Source of the DNA: Rutstroemia sp. NJR-2017a BVV2
Taxonomy: Eukaryota; Ascomycota; Leotiomycetes; Helotiales; Rutstroemiaceae
DNA length: 64,000 nt
Direction of reading: 5' to 3'
Assembly: GCA_002946415.1 (NCBI GenBank)
Contig: NJPS01000043.1
Span: 62,001 to 126,000 of the forward strand
The number at the start of each line of letters is the position of its first letter. The first letter of the stretch is position 1. Shown here piece by piece: positions 53,775 through 64,000 of the stretch. A program made the translations under genes and the position numbers. The notes below the pieces were generated by a model. The model made no database searches. It was not told the DNA's origin and saw only the letters and a list, made by a program, of their open reading frames with translations.

Positions 53775-56700
53775 TTAATGCGTCTTCTTCCTTGGTCTCT
53801 CCCTCTCGCGATTCTCGGACATCGAGAAACGTTCCTTATGAATAGCGTAGTCCTTCATCGCCTGATCATGAGCAGCCATTGCTGCAACCCAGTGACTCAA
53901 GACAGCTCCATCCTCTTTCAAGCCACGTCTGTAAATATCAAGACCTTGGCTGTTCTCCCATCGATTTGAGGCTAAGGAATCGTTTTGGTTTTTGCGGGCG
54001 ATGATGTGAAGCATCATGCGTTTCGAGAAAAGATCCCAGTCTGCCATGTATGCCGTGAATGCTGATAGATAGATACCCTGCGCCATCGGTGTGTGGTGGC
54101 CCTCGGTAGTATATTTGGGGGCCGGGGGAGGCTTTGGAAGGTCGAGAGAGGAAAGGATATCCTGGATTTTCAAGTCTTCAAAGTCAACTTTGAGAGTATC
54201 GGCATCAACGGGTGATTGAGAATGGGCAGCTGCTCTCTTGAGAGGCTCAGTATTGATCTTAAGTTTACCATTGGCTCTTGGACTTGTCTGTGGCGGAGGC
54301 TCGGCAGCTAACGGCGGAGTGTCGACATCCATTGCATCCGGACTAGACGAACTCGTAGCGGGAGTTTGGGGGACTTTTCCTGCTCTACCTGCAAACAGAG
54401 GCTTTTCATCCGAGCTTTCGTCATCACTGCTAACCACGATAGCGGCAGAACTCACAGTAGGTTTAGAGATTGGGAATTTTGGTTTCCTAGACCCGAGTCG
54501 TGGAGGAACAGAAGGTTTGCTTGATGACGGGAACGCAGGCGGAGCAAAGGTTTGGGGTTTGAAGGTTTCTTGCCATTCTTGTGCCGAGAACTTTGTGCCA
54601 CCTGGAGATTCTATTGGCGTTTCGGCATCAGGCTTCGCGGCCGAGAATAGTTTAGGATCGACAGGGCGAATTTTGACGGGTGAACGACCTCTCAACTTAC
54701 TGTTGGACTGAGCGCGTGAACGAGAGCGGAGGGGAACCTGGGTAGTCTTTTGTTCTGGTACAAAGTAGTCTCCACCAGCTTGGAACTTCCCATGCCATTC
54801 TTCAGAAGAAAACTTGGTATTGATGTTATCTGCACTAGCGCGCTGGAAGCCGGTGGGTCGTGTAGGAGAGAACATCTGATCGTCCAATGGTATAGAAAAG
54901 CTAGTTTTAGGTTTAGAATTAGCCTGGGCACTCAATTTTGCTATTAATGTAGAACGCGACTCGCGGTACAAAGATGCTGATTGACACTTATTAGCAAACC
55001 CCGGCTTAACAGCACTACCTATCTTAGCCACGGTTGGTTTGCCTAGGTCCAGCGGTATGCTGAGGCCTTGGGGACTCCTGGACAACTGGAAAGAGCCCTT
55101 CATGCCTAACTTTTCGGCCTGCTGTTTGTTTGATAACAACTGGTCGACCAAACTTCGTTGTACGGCCTCAAAAGTACTCAAGGCCCGAGGAGGTGCAGGT
55201 ATGTTGGAGGAGATCTCGTCTAGGACCTCCGCTTGGCTAAACTTCATGGCACCAACAGAAAGGGTCGATACTCCACTGGGAGGCACATTCAAGTTCATTC
55301 CTAGGGTTAGCGATCCATCCGGACGGTAATCTTTCCGTGCATCCTGCATACGTGTAGAAAAAGACAAGGGATGAGGATTCAGAGGAGCACCCGACACTGT
55401 CGCACGCTTGACGTGACCAATCCGTTCCTTACGATCTAGAAGGGGATAATTAGAAGATTTGCCATACATTGAAGATTCAGATTTAGTTTCGACTTTTAGT
55501 TCTGGCTTAGGTTCGGCCTTGGATTCGGCCTTGGGTTCGGCTTTTGATTCAGCATTGGACTCGGTCCTTGATTCGGCCTTGGGTTCTTCTGTTTCTGGAC
55601 TAGAAGTAGTGGTGGGAACATCTGAAGCGAAATCGTTAACTGGGAATCTTGCATTTGGATTTTCCCTCATCCATTGCTGGAAGGTCGATAGATTGCTGGG
55701 CTTACGTTGACTTTGTGTTTCCCCAGTGGTGGTAGCTTCCTGCTGTTCCATAATAGGCGTGTGCCGCCTGGTCTTAGCGAATACTCGGGGTCTTTGAGGC
55801 CGGATAGGGATTTCTGGGCCGTTTTCTGAATTGGACGATGAGTCGGGTGAAGTGCTGGTAGGGGGCGCTGGCTTTGGCGTGCCGCTATCGCGAGGAGATG
55901 GTAGATTAGGATCAGACCCGGTTCTAGGAACATGTTTTCCGGACTCAGTGCTTGGAGCCCCCTCCCGCGTACTTTTAGATCTACTAAGATTAGCTGTATC
56001 GAAAGGATCGAATTTTTCTCCACCAGAGCTGGCATATGGCGTGCTGAGACGTGGTTCGAAAGATGCCTCTTCTGTCTCCCTAAATTGCCTCAAAGGATCG
56101 CTTGTATTGACCGAGGGGCGTGTGCTGTGATTAACGGGTGGTGTCTCATCATAGGATGGGACGTCTCTTGGTGGCGGGTCGGGGACGGTTCTGTTAGAAC
56201 GAGTTGTGAAATAAGAACCCTTTCCTGCAGCTGGCTCATCCGCGTCTGGATTACTAGGCATGAATCCATTCTTTCTCGGAACACTTGTAGTTTGCGGTCG
56301 TGTGTAAAACGACGAACTACCGGACGACTGTGCAGACCTGAACTCGTCATAACCAGGCTTTGACCTGGGCGGTGGAGCATGTCTATAACTGTTACTCTCC
56401 TCTCGACCTGACTGTGGTGTATACTCTTTAGGGACGGCTTTGGGTGTAGACCATGTCGAGCCGGGACCAGGCCTTGTCGAAGAGGAGGAAGACTTTGGAT
56501 GACCTTTCATACTCTCCCATGCATGAAACGTACTCTTCCTAGCTTCGGCACCTTCTTGTGCTGCGGCAGTTGGTGGCTGCTTGGGGGTCTGGAAACCTGC
56601 ATATCTTGCGGCACCAGCAGACGGTGGAGGGTTTTGTTTAGTACGATACGGCGGAGCCTTGGGTGGTCGAGGGTATTCCGAACCATAGCTCGAATATGGG

Positions 56701-57040
56701 TTACCTCGGGTTTGAGTTCTAAAAGCTGAAGCTGACGTGTATCTATATCTCGACCTGGACTCGTCGTATCTTGCTCGCTCCGTTGGATCTGTGAGGACTT
56801 CGTGTGCAGATTGTATTGCTTGAAACTTGGCAGTAATATCGCTTTCTTTCCCTATATTTCGATCTGGGTGATACAAAAGAGCTGCACAGAGTTACGTTAG
56901 TTATGCGAAAAGGCGCGCGAAGTGGGCTGAGGGCTCTATCTACCAAGTTTCCTGAATTGCTTCTTAATCTCAGCGACCGAGGCCGTTTGATCAATCTCGA
57001 GATCAGCATAGTAATCCCGGTCGAAATCCGCTTTTACCAT
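53775..57040 (-). CDS. Large J-domain (DnaJ-type) protein
   Basis: Two exons (57040-56944 and 56881-53775) give 1067 residues. The N-terminal 70 residues are a complete J domain: RDYYADLEIDQTASVAEIKK, then FRKLALLYHPDRN with the essential HPD at 37-39, and AIQSAHEVLTDPTERARYDE. J domains stimulate Hsp70 ATPase. The rest (about 950 residues) has no Gly/Phe or zinc-finger region. It is largely disordered, rich in Ser/Pro/Arg, with a Glu/Ala/Lys repeat of the type AESKAEPKAESKAEPKPE near 430. A more conserved-looking C-terminal helical part (about 925-1067: LSAFTAYMADWDLFSKRMML and following) likely folds. This is a class C J-protein with a fungus-specific tail. The intron splits the J domain, and without it no HPD helix pairing is possible. 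Confidence 0.92.
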
Positions 57041-57709
57041 GGTGAAGGTAGGTCAGTCGAGACCAGGCGCGACGCTCGAAACGGAATGTAAAAGTGGCTT
57101 GTAATCCCAAAGGCTTGACGACGAAGTAAATGGCAGACAATGCTTGAAAGTGGTTGTGAAAGATGTATTATTGATACAACTAATATTCACCATTCGGAAG
57201 GAAATCCAACTCTGGAATGTGACCGGTAGAAGGGTGAGGAGAAGATCGGTATGGCAGATGTAGATGTTAGGTTGTTGTTGGTCCCGCAATTTCTGGATCT
57301 ATTTTCGAATCGACGAGAACGAATGTTGTCTAGGCAGCGCGTCGGGTCCTAATAAGCCACAATGGTGCACTTCGGCTTGTGCAGAAGGGCGACGATGCAG
57401 TGGAGATGGTTTGAATCTTGTGGACAATATCGGAATCAGAATCATCGAGGGTCTTGAGAAGGGCCAAATGTCGTTTGCGAGTAAGGGTACTTGGAGGTTA
57501 GGTACGAAGTGGTGGTGATGGTAGGAGTAAGGCCGCGGTGCGCGAAGCGGGAGAAGGACGGTTTTTTTCTGCCTGTGAAGAGGCAAGGCTAAGTGGGTTT
57601 GGTGGGTATGGTAAGGCAGGAGGAACCACCGTGGCGCGGTAAGGAAGAACCCAGGGAGCAAAGAAAGTCTGGAATAATGCCAATGCACACCAAAATCCAC
57701 TTCTCGGAT

Positions 57710-57737
57710 GAATTCTGAATTCTGAATTCTGAATTCT
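57710..57737 (+). repeat. Four tandem GAATTCT units
   Basis: A perfect 7-bp unit, four copies, non-coding. Its EcoRI-site content is a side effect of the unit sequence. Confidence 0.8.
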
Positions 57738-57931
57738 GGAGAAGGTATGGAATACGTCCAAGCTGGTACCTACGAAGTATGTTGTTTGTTTGTGCGTGCG
57801 TGTGTGTTTGAAGTCGTGTAGCGACGTTCAAGCAGAAAATGACGTAGAGGAACGAATTGTACGTTGAATGGTACAGTAAGTGCTCCGTAAGTAAGACAGA
57901 CTCCGGTGAGTTAGGTGTGTCTCTAAGGCCG

Positions 57932-57973
57932 AAGGCAAAAGGCAAAAGGCAAAAGGCAAAAAGCAAAAAGCAA
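57932..57973 (+). repeat. Tandem AAGGCAA/AAAGCAA short repeats
   Basis: Six to seven near-identical 6-7 bp units in a row. The last two have A in place of one G. Confidence 0.7.
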
Positions 57974-58964
57974 TCCAAGTAATCAACTGAGGCTGTGGTA
58001 TTTTCACGGTGCGTGCTGCAGTTGCTGTGCTGCAAATTTAGACAGCTGCAATGCAGATCTACCGAGTGAGATGAGGGGTAGGCTAGGCTACGTAGTTACT
58101 TGCTTCACCGCACAGCTGTACAGCCGTCCAGCTTCTAGAAACAAACAAACAAATGGTAGGAGCGTCTCCTCTTCTCCTCTTCTTCGCTTCTTCGCTTCTC
58201 CAATTCTTTGCTTTGCTTTGGGGATGATGGAGAACTGCTACGGCTAGATACGGCACGCTTCGTCTTTCACCCTTCTGTCTTATCTTGAGCTGTAATCTTA
58301 CGCCGAATAGGGCTTGCTTTGTGATTGCTTTGGAGTGGTGAGATCTGATTTAGACTTTGGGCTGGGCTAGAGGTCGACAGAACCAAACCAGAGAAATCAC
58401 AGAAACTAGAGATATCTACTGTACTGCTCGTGTAGGTATCAGCTGCAATGAAGATCCAATGCTCGACGTCAGTCAAGCACGGAAATGAGACATCCTTGTA
58501 CACAGATCGCGAATAAGAAATAATACTCCGAGACTTGTGAGCATTTCCATTTGTTCAGCCAATTCCACTGTCCTTCGCCTGAGGCATATCTGCGTTAACC
58601 AATCGACAGCGAGGGCAACCAGAACGATATCCCGAACAGTGCAGTCACAAACACTTAATGATTTTTGGTTGCGAATTCTCATATTCATTGTTGGTTTATA
58701 CTCATCGCCGACGAAAACTACATGTTCTCGGCTCATACCTATTGATGCCACCCATAAACGCCCCTTTTGATACAAAAAACAATACTCCCGCTCCTATATC
58801 AATTCACAATGAGGCTTGTAGGAACATGCCAAAAGAATATACTCCAATAGATCCAACCTCAAGAAAGAACCCAAGCTGCTATGTTTTTATACGTCATCTC
58901 AAACCAAACCTACCCAGCTTTGTGTCTCGCTATTCCCGATGCCCGTTTCTAGAAATTATTCTAC

Positions 58965-61900
58965 TTAAATCATAGAGTCATAGGTCCACCCACCTTGTCT
59001 CCTCACACGGTCTCTTCCTTCTAAATCCTTTCGGACCTCATCTTCTGTCAGACGATCTGTTCCACTCCAATTGGCACTGGATGTCCTCGCTCTGAACTTG
59101 TGGAAGCGATCCTTACTTTTACTGAAGACCTCTTCCATATTCAAAGGTCCAGGCCGTCCGAAAACTTCTTGCGGGTCAATAGTTTCCTGGAGCGCCAATT
59201 GCTTGCGAATCTCAGGAGAATCAGTCCAACCCAGACCCTTGAACTTCTTCTTTTCCTTGTCTTCATCTTCATCCTCATCTTCACTATCGGTGAGGATCTC
59301 AGGAAGATCGATGTTCTCTCCATTTTCGTAACGTGGAGATGATTTTGCTACTGATTTGGCGGACTTGGCTACATGTGAAGCAGTGCCAGGTCTGGCAGGT
59401 GTTTTGTAAGGCTGACCATTTGGTCCAGCATTCGAGGCGAATGGGATAGGACCTTTGGAGACCTGAGCCATATCCATAGGATGCCCAGCTTTCGACTGAT
59501 GTTGAGACACAAGAGTTGTCCTTTGAAGATTAGCAGGTGGTGGGGCGTGAGCGTATCCACTTGGGAATAGTGACTTGGTGACCATTTCCTATAGCATGTC
59601 AGCATCGATTGCAGGAGAGGCATTACGGAAGCTGTTCTTACCTTCGGGCGAATACTCGATTGACGAATTGGAGGGGCAGTCATCTTAGGATGAGACTCTA
59701 CCAGTTCGTCTTCGTCATCTAGATACTCGTTGGTTCTGGCGCGTTTGTGGTGCGTCTCATTGAGATACGACATGCCGTTACGTTGCATGGTAGATTGCGA
59801 ATTCTGCTCATCATTATTGTCCTGTTGCAAAGGTCTCTTTGGGGGAGCTTTTGCAGTGTTCATCGGTGGATTAATGCGTGATATTTTTGTTTGACCACCA
59901 AGATCATTCCTTTGCGGAGGGACCGGTGGCAATGCCTTATCCTGCCATGAGTCGACGTGTTGCTGAGGGCGGATAGCTGGTGGTGGCGCTCTGGTTTCCT
60001 TCGCTCTTTCCATGTCTAGCCTTCTCTTATCCATAGCCTGGCGAGAGACTGCCCTTTTGACTTCGGCAGTAGTAGAGCCATCTTTCTGGAGATCTCTTTG
60101 ACGCTCTAGTTCCCGCTTGCGCGCGACTTCTTGCTGCCGTCTTTCTTCCTCCTTGGCTGCGGTTCGCTGACGTTCAATCTCAAGTTTTGCTTCTCGTTTG
60201 CGTTGAGCGGCGAGCTCATCTTGTTCCTTCTTTCTCGCAGCTGCTTCCAAAGCTTTGTTGGCTGCAGCTTTGAAGCTATTGGTCGAAGATTTGCTTTGCA
60301 GGGAGCTGGTGCTAGCCTTGTTTCGCATATGTGCCGGCTGCGATGACGTGGATGCAGCTGGAGCTTGCAATGATTCTTGTAAAGTGGCTGCAAGTGTCGT
60401 GTTTGATGGATGGTACTGCTGTCCACGTGAAGATCCAGTATCAACTCTGATGACCGTCGGTGGTTTCGCTTTGGAGACGGTTTCCTTGGTGGGTCTCAAT
60501 GGTCTCTTAGCTCCCGGTCGCCCAATTTGAGACTTGGGTCTAGGAATGGCAGGAGGCGGCATGGATGATGAGACATCAGTCATGTCAACATCTTTACTTG
60601 AGGATGCTTCGGCAGTTTGTGTGACAGCTGCAATGGCTTCAGCCTCTAATTGTGCTTTTGTTTTGCGGGGGCTGCTTCGAGTTGCTCTAGGAACATCAAC
60701 TTGACTTGACTTAGCCAATTTGTCTTGCTCCTTCCGTGCTTCCATTTGTTTTTGCATTGCTGTGACTCGCTCCTGCTCTTCATGGAAAACACGTGCCTCT
60801 TCCTTAACCTTCATACGTGCCTTCTCCAACTGTGCTGTCATCTTTTGCGCCTCTTTAGCTTCCTTGGCCTCCCTCGCCTCTCTAGCGGCCTCTTCCTTTT
60901 TCTTTTCTTCTCGTTCAGTAGACGCTCTAGTTTTGCGGATACTTGCTTTCGAAGCACTTTGATATGTATCGATAGACCTCGTATCAGCCGCTTGTGATGG
61001 CTCGTCCTCATCGTTCGACTCGCTGCGAAGTACATCTTCCAGGGAAGGAGTGGGGTTACGATAGATCCTGGCTGATGGTGGTGAGAGCGTTTCTGTCTTT
61101 GCCTCTGCACTCACAGCTGCGCTGCTGGCAAACAAACCCCTAGATGATTTGAGAATAGATGAGAATTTATCCTTAGCGGCCTTCAAAGGACTACCTCGAA
61201 GGGTCCTTGTCGGTGACTTTGGGGGACTCGATAGTTCCTCATCAATTGTGCTGACTGCTGGATTTGGATTAGATACCGCTATCGGCTTGAGGGGGCTGGA
61301 AATGTCGCCTGCTTTCTTTGGTGATGCCGACTGAATAAAAGAGGTCGAAACAGATTTGGTGTGCCCTGTGGCAGCAGGCTCGCGAGCTGGTGACCGCTGC
61401 CTTCCTTCTTCACCTCTCTTTGGCATGTTGAATTCAAACCCTCCAATAGTATCCTTATCATGAATATTCTCCATAACGTCCGTGGTGTATGTCTTCTGAA
61501 TTGCAGGTCGAGGGCTGAACACCGACAAATCTTTCGTAACCGTTGTTGGAGGGGGTCCAATCCAGCTGTCCTCTTCATCCATAGGAAACGCGCCAGGAGC
61601 AACAAAGGTGGAGTTCTTTTGCTGAGGAGATGGCTCTGCAACCTTCTGTGGTGTGGGAGGCTGGGTAGCTTGAGTCGATTGGCTTGCACCGAGGCCACTC
61701 CCTGCGAGAGATTTCGAAGCAGGTCTGGTGATGGCTTGAGTTTGTCCAAGCATGCTAATTTGATCCTGCAGGCGCTGCGTAGAGGTCTTGTTGTGCATGC
61801 GTGTTAACTTTGTTTCCGTCTCCGAGTCCTCCTGGATCGTCGATTTTTCTCCGTCATCAATGTCCATCTCATCGTCACTCCCTCCTGCATCATCCAACTT

Positions 61901-63350
61901 GACATTACCAAGGCTCTTTCCACCTGTAAGACGACCATAATAGCTAGTTCGATTCTGATCAAGATGACTTGTACGAGAAGTTCGATTACCTATACTCTTC
62001 TTGGTTGTTAAAGGCTCTCGAGCAGGTAATGAAGCAAAATTCAAGCTACTCTTCCTAACGATGGGTCGAATGGGACTTGAGCCTTCGGAAGGTGATGCAG
62101 CAACTGGAGCATCATCCATATTCTCGTCTTCATCTTGAGCAAGCTCGGAAGGTTGCGGTTCTATTGGAAGTTCCTTGAGCGGAGATCGTTGCTTTTTAGG
62201 TGACGGCGTTGTTGACTTCAGTGGTGTCTTCTCACGAGGAGATTGGACAGCCGGGCTTCGATTACGGAGTGGTGAATCAAGATTTGGATACGCAACATCC
62301 TCCATAACATGGTCCGTTTCCTGCTCTGGCGATCGTGTGTCTTCTTCCTCTGGCTCTGGTTCCACTTCTGGCTCTGCTTGGGGTTCAGACTCCGCTTCTA
62401 TCTCCACTTCTACCTCCGCTTCCACCTCTACTTCTGGTTCAGCTTGTGTTTCCACTTCCGTTTCTGGCTCTATTGCTGCCTCTGGTTCAGCTAGTCCTTC
62501 TTCGGCCGTTGACTGGTCTTCATGTGCAGACTGAAATGAGCCTCCTGTGGTTCGTCGTGCTTCCGATTCTCTAGGCTCAACCACAACATTTTCAGTTGGT
62601 ACTCCCTCTACCTCATCATCGCTCTCCAAAGTTTGCTCAGTTTCCATTTCATCCGGCACTGCGTCTACCATTGGGGATGTAGGCCGCGGCGGGGTCGATA
62701 GATAGGTTGGAGCTTCAACCGGTTGAGTGAAAGGTTGGGTCGCCTCGTCAGGTTGACTTCCGAAAAATCCTGAGTCGAGGTTGTGGACGACATTTTTGCG
62801 TTGAAAAGGGTTGTCATTGTTGACGGTACTAGAGCTGGAAGGTCGATGAGCCTGGGCGAACTCCTCTACAGGCTGAGCGGGTTCATCTTCTGCGACTCTG
62901 AAAGATGGCGCAGGTCGCTCGAAGCGAGCCTGTCGAAACGGACTCGGCGCGCCTTGTTGTGTTGCGGAAAATACATCAGATAAAGGCTGCTCAATGTTAG
63001 CATATTTTCCGGCAGGGCTGTATGAGACATACTGCGCGGACTTCTAATGGATTTGACTTCTTAGCGGTTCGAGGTGTCTTTCCTCGTAATTTTCCCGGTG
63101 TTTTGAATATGTTTGCGACGTTTCTGTCACCTGAATTAGGTCATATATTTACAACAGATTTGTTTACTTACACTTGGTTTTGACTGAAGATTTCTGCCAT
63201 GTGCTCGTTCAACCACTCAATCTCATTTCTCGCGGAAAATGTGAACTCCTCTGCCTCCGACTCAACAATTTCCAGCGCCGTCTTTCTCTCCTGTGCTATC
63301 CATGCCGCCGATCCGACCTGCAATCGCTGATTTGGTCGCTTTGCTGCCAT
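58965..63350 (-). CDS. SLI15: Inner centromere protein Sli15/INCENP
   Basis: Scaffold of the chromosomal passenger complex; its C-terminal IN-box binds and activates Aurora B/Ipl1 kinase at centromeres and the spindle. Four exons (63350-63172, 63123-63033, 62986-59642, 59588-58965) give 1412 residues. The N-terminus (MAAKRPNQRLQVGSAAWIAQ) starts a helical region that binds the other passenger subunits. KTPGKLRGKTPRTAKK follows after the first splice. The middle is acidic and proline-rich, with Glu/Pro repeats around residue 230. A long Arg/Lys/Glu coiled-coil (roughly 800-1100) is the single-helix part. The IN-box lies at about 1300-1400: LPEILTDSEDEDED, GWTDSPEIRKQLALQETIDP, EVFG, then LNMEEVF. 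The second acceptor (gacag, start 63123) was chosen over one 7 bases earlier because only it keeps the reading frame. Confidence 0.9.
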
Positions 63351-63861
63351 TGTATTTTGCGGTTTCGATTCAGGGCGCGTTATGTCTGTAAAAAGTTGCG
63401 CGGTACAGCGAGGTAGTTGATTGCAAGGATCATGAGCTCATTTCGTGCGAGTTCCTGTTTCGATTCGGTGTTAGGTGACGTGTAGTTTGGTGGTCGTCAG
63501 AAGCAAAGCTCCAAAATTCGTGATGTTGGCGATTGTGTCGATTGTATCGATTGTTTTGGTTTGGTCCCTCGTCGCGTCAAGGTCTCGTCCAAGCTTCAAG
63601 TCACGTGATAGTTGGTACTAGCGGGCGCTAGCTCCGGGTATGCTGCGGGAACAACGACACACCTCCAATAACACTCCAACATCGACTCGACTCTGTGGAT
63701 GTTGCTCGAATGGTTGTAATTAAGTTCGGCGGGTTAGCTCATAAAACTTCCCCTCTTCTATTTGGCGTATCATGTTCACTGCTTTAATGCTACAACTTCT
63801 ACTTCGTACGAAAATCTGCCTTCAAGTGCAGGCAGCCTGCGAGTGAGACTCATTGAGAAAC
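63351..63861. other. Divergent intergenic region
   Basis: Lies between the Sli15 start (-) and the next gene (+) and serves both promoters. No other gene is seen. Confidence 0.5.
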
Positions 63862-64000
63862 ATGTTTCGGACGAGAAGTTCTAGGTATTTGCGATCGGCA
63901 GGCTCACGGCCATGCTATCTGCAAGCACCCAAGCGAACCTTCACAGTTTCCATTCGGAATAGAGCCAATACTTTGATGGAAACAAGCGGCTTCTCGGAAA
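63862..64000 (+). CDS. Partial gene, probable mitochondrial precursor (runs off the edge)
   Basis: The frame is open from ATG at 63862 to the window end (46 codons). The product starts MFRTRSSRYLRSAGSRPCYL and continues with more Arg and Ser and no acidic residue for about 40 positions, the profile of a mitochondrial targeting peptide. The context AACATGTTT is acceptable. The family cannot be told from this fragment. Confidence 0.45.
   Translation, partial: MFRTRSSRYLRSAGSRPCYLQAPKRTFTVSIRNRANTLMETSGFSE

Larger units (their letters stand above)
57041..58964. other. Gene-free region with short tandem repeats, about 1.9 kb
   Basis: Promoter of the J-domain gene on the left; the 3' side of the Sli15 gene on the right. 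It contains four tandem GAATTCT units (57710-57737) and an AAAGGC/AAAAGC tandem (57932-57973). No coding chain could be built; frames here are in repeat-skewed sequence. Confidence 0.4.

Noticed and set aside
54238..54711. Plus-strand 157-codon frame with a signal-peptide-like start
   Set aside because: It is antisense to the J-domain gene, whose frame is continuous and meaningful.
59071..62574. Numerous plus-strand frames (Ser/Leu/Phe-rich)
   Set aside because: All are antisense to the Sli15/INCENP coding region.

Overview
The window is nuclear DNA of a filamentous ascomycete (Pezizomycotina). Genes are split by short introns of about 45-120 bp with GTAAGT/GTATGT-type donors and CTAAC-type branch sites. 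The proteins are typical of the group: CFEM, NmrA-like, 2EXR, UstYa/DUF3328, FMO fused to a DUF6314-like tail, and glutamine-rich SSXT. A helotialean (Leotiomycetes) affinity is only a guess. No transposon, CRISPR array or rRNA gene was recognised. Splice models were built by eye from reading frame and consensus sites, so exon ends are inferences.

Layout. 0.9-9.6 kb: a small 8-cysteine secreted protein, histidinol-phosphate aminotransferase, a 2EXR protein, a double zinc-knuckle protein and the AP-2 sigma adaptin. 9.9-24.4 kb: two overlapping unknown ORFs, an extended-SDR reductase with a GC-AG intron, an orphan secreted protein, a reticulon, a short unknown protein and a probable mitochondrial protein. 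24.9-27.1 kb: a protein with a fungal signalling-type helical N-terminus, one ankyrin-like unit and a very acidic tail. 36.6-41.5 kb: a beta-carbonic anhydrase and two tandem NmrA-like proteins. 42.0-48.5 kb: a CFEM membrane protein and, after a 3.2 kb gene-free gap, a CE16-like SGNH esterase. 50-63.4 kb: an SSXT/SS18-like protein, a large J-domain protein and the inner-centromere protein Sli15/INCENP. A partial gene, probably mitochondrial, runs off the right edge.

The most interesting region is 27.9-35.0 kb. Four genes lie on the minus strand. (1) A secreted 120-residue precursor carries eight QDRG(T/Q)D repeats, seven of them preceded by a Lys-Arg Kex2 site. (2) A multi-pass acyltransferase-3 protein follows. 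(3) A UstYa/DUF3328 oxidase has both signature histidine motifs (HQLHC and HC-x7-MC). (4) A flavin monooxygenase carries a DUF6314-like C-terminal domain. This is the architecture of a fungal ribosomal peptide (dikaritin-type RiPP) cluster: signal peptide and Kex2 release repeat peptides, UstYa oxidises them, and the FMO and acyltransferase may decorate them. Unlike the ustiloxin, phomopsin and asperipin cores, this core has no Tyr, Trp or His and is strongly polar. The chemistry, if the cluster works, would have to differ from the known Tyr-centred cyclisation.
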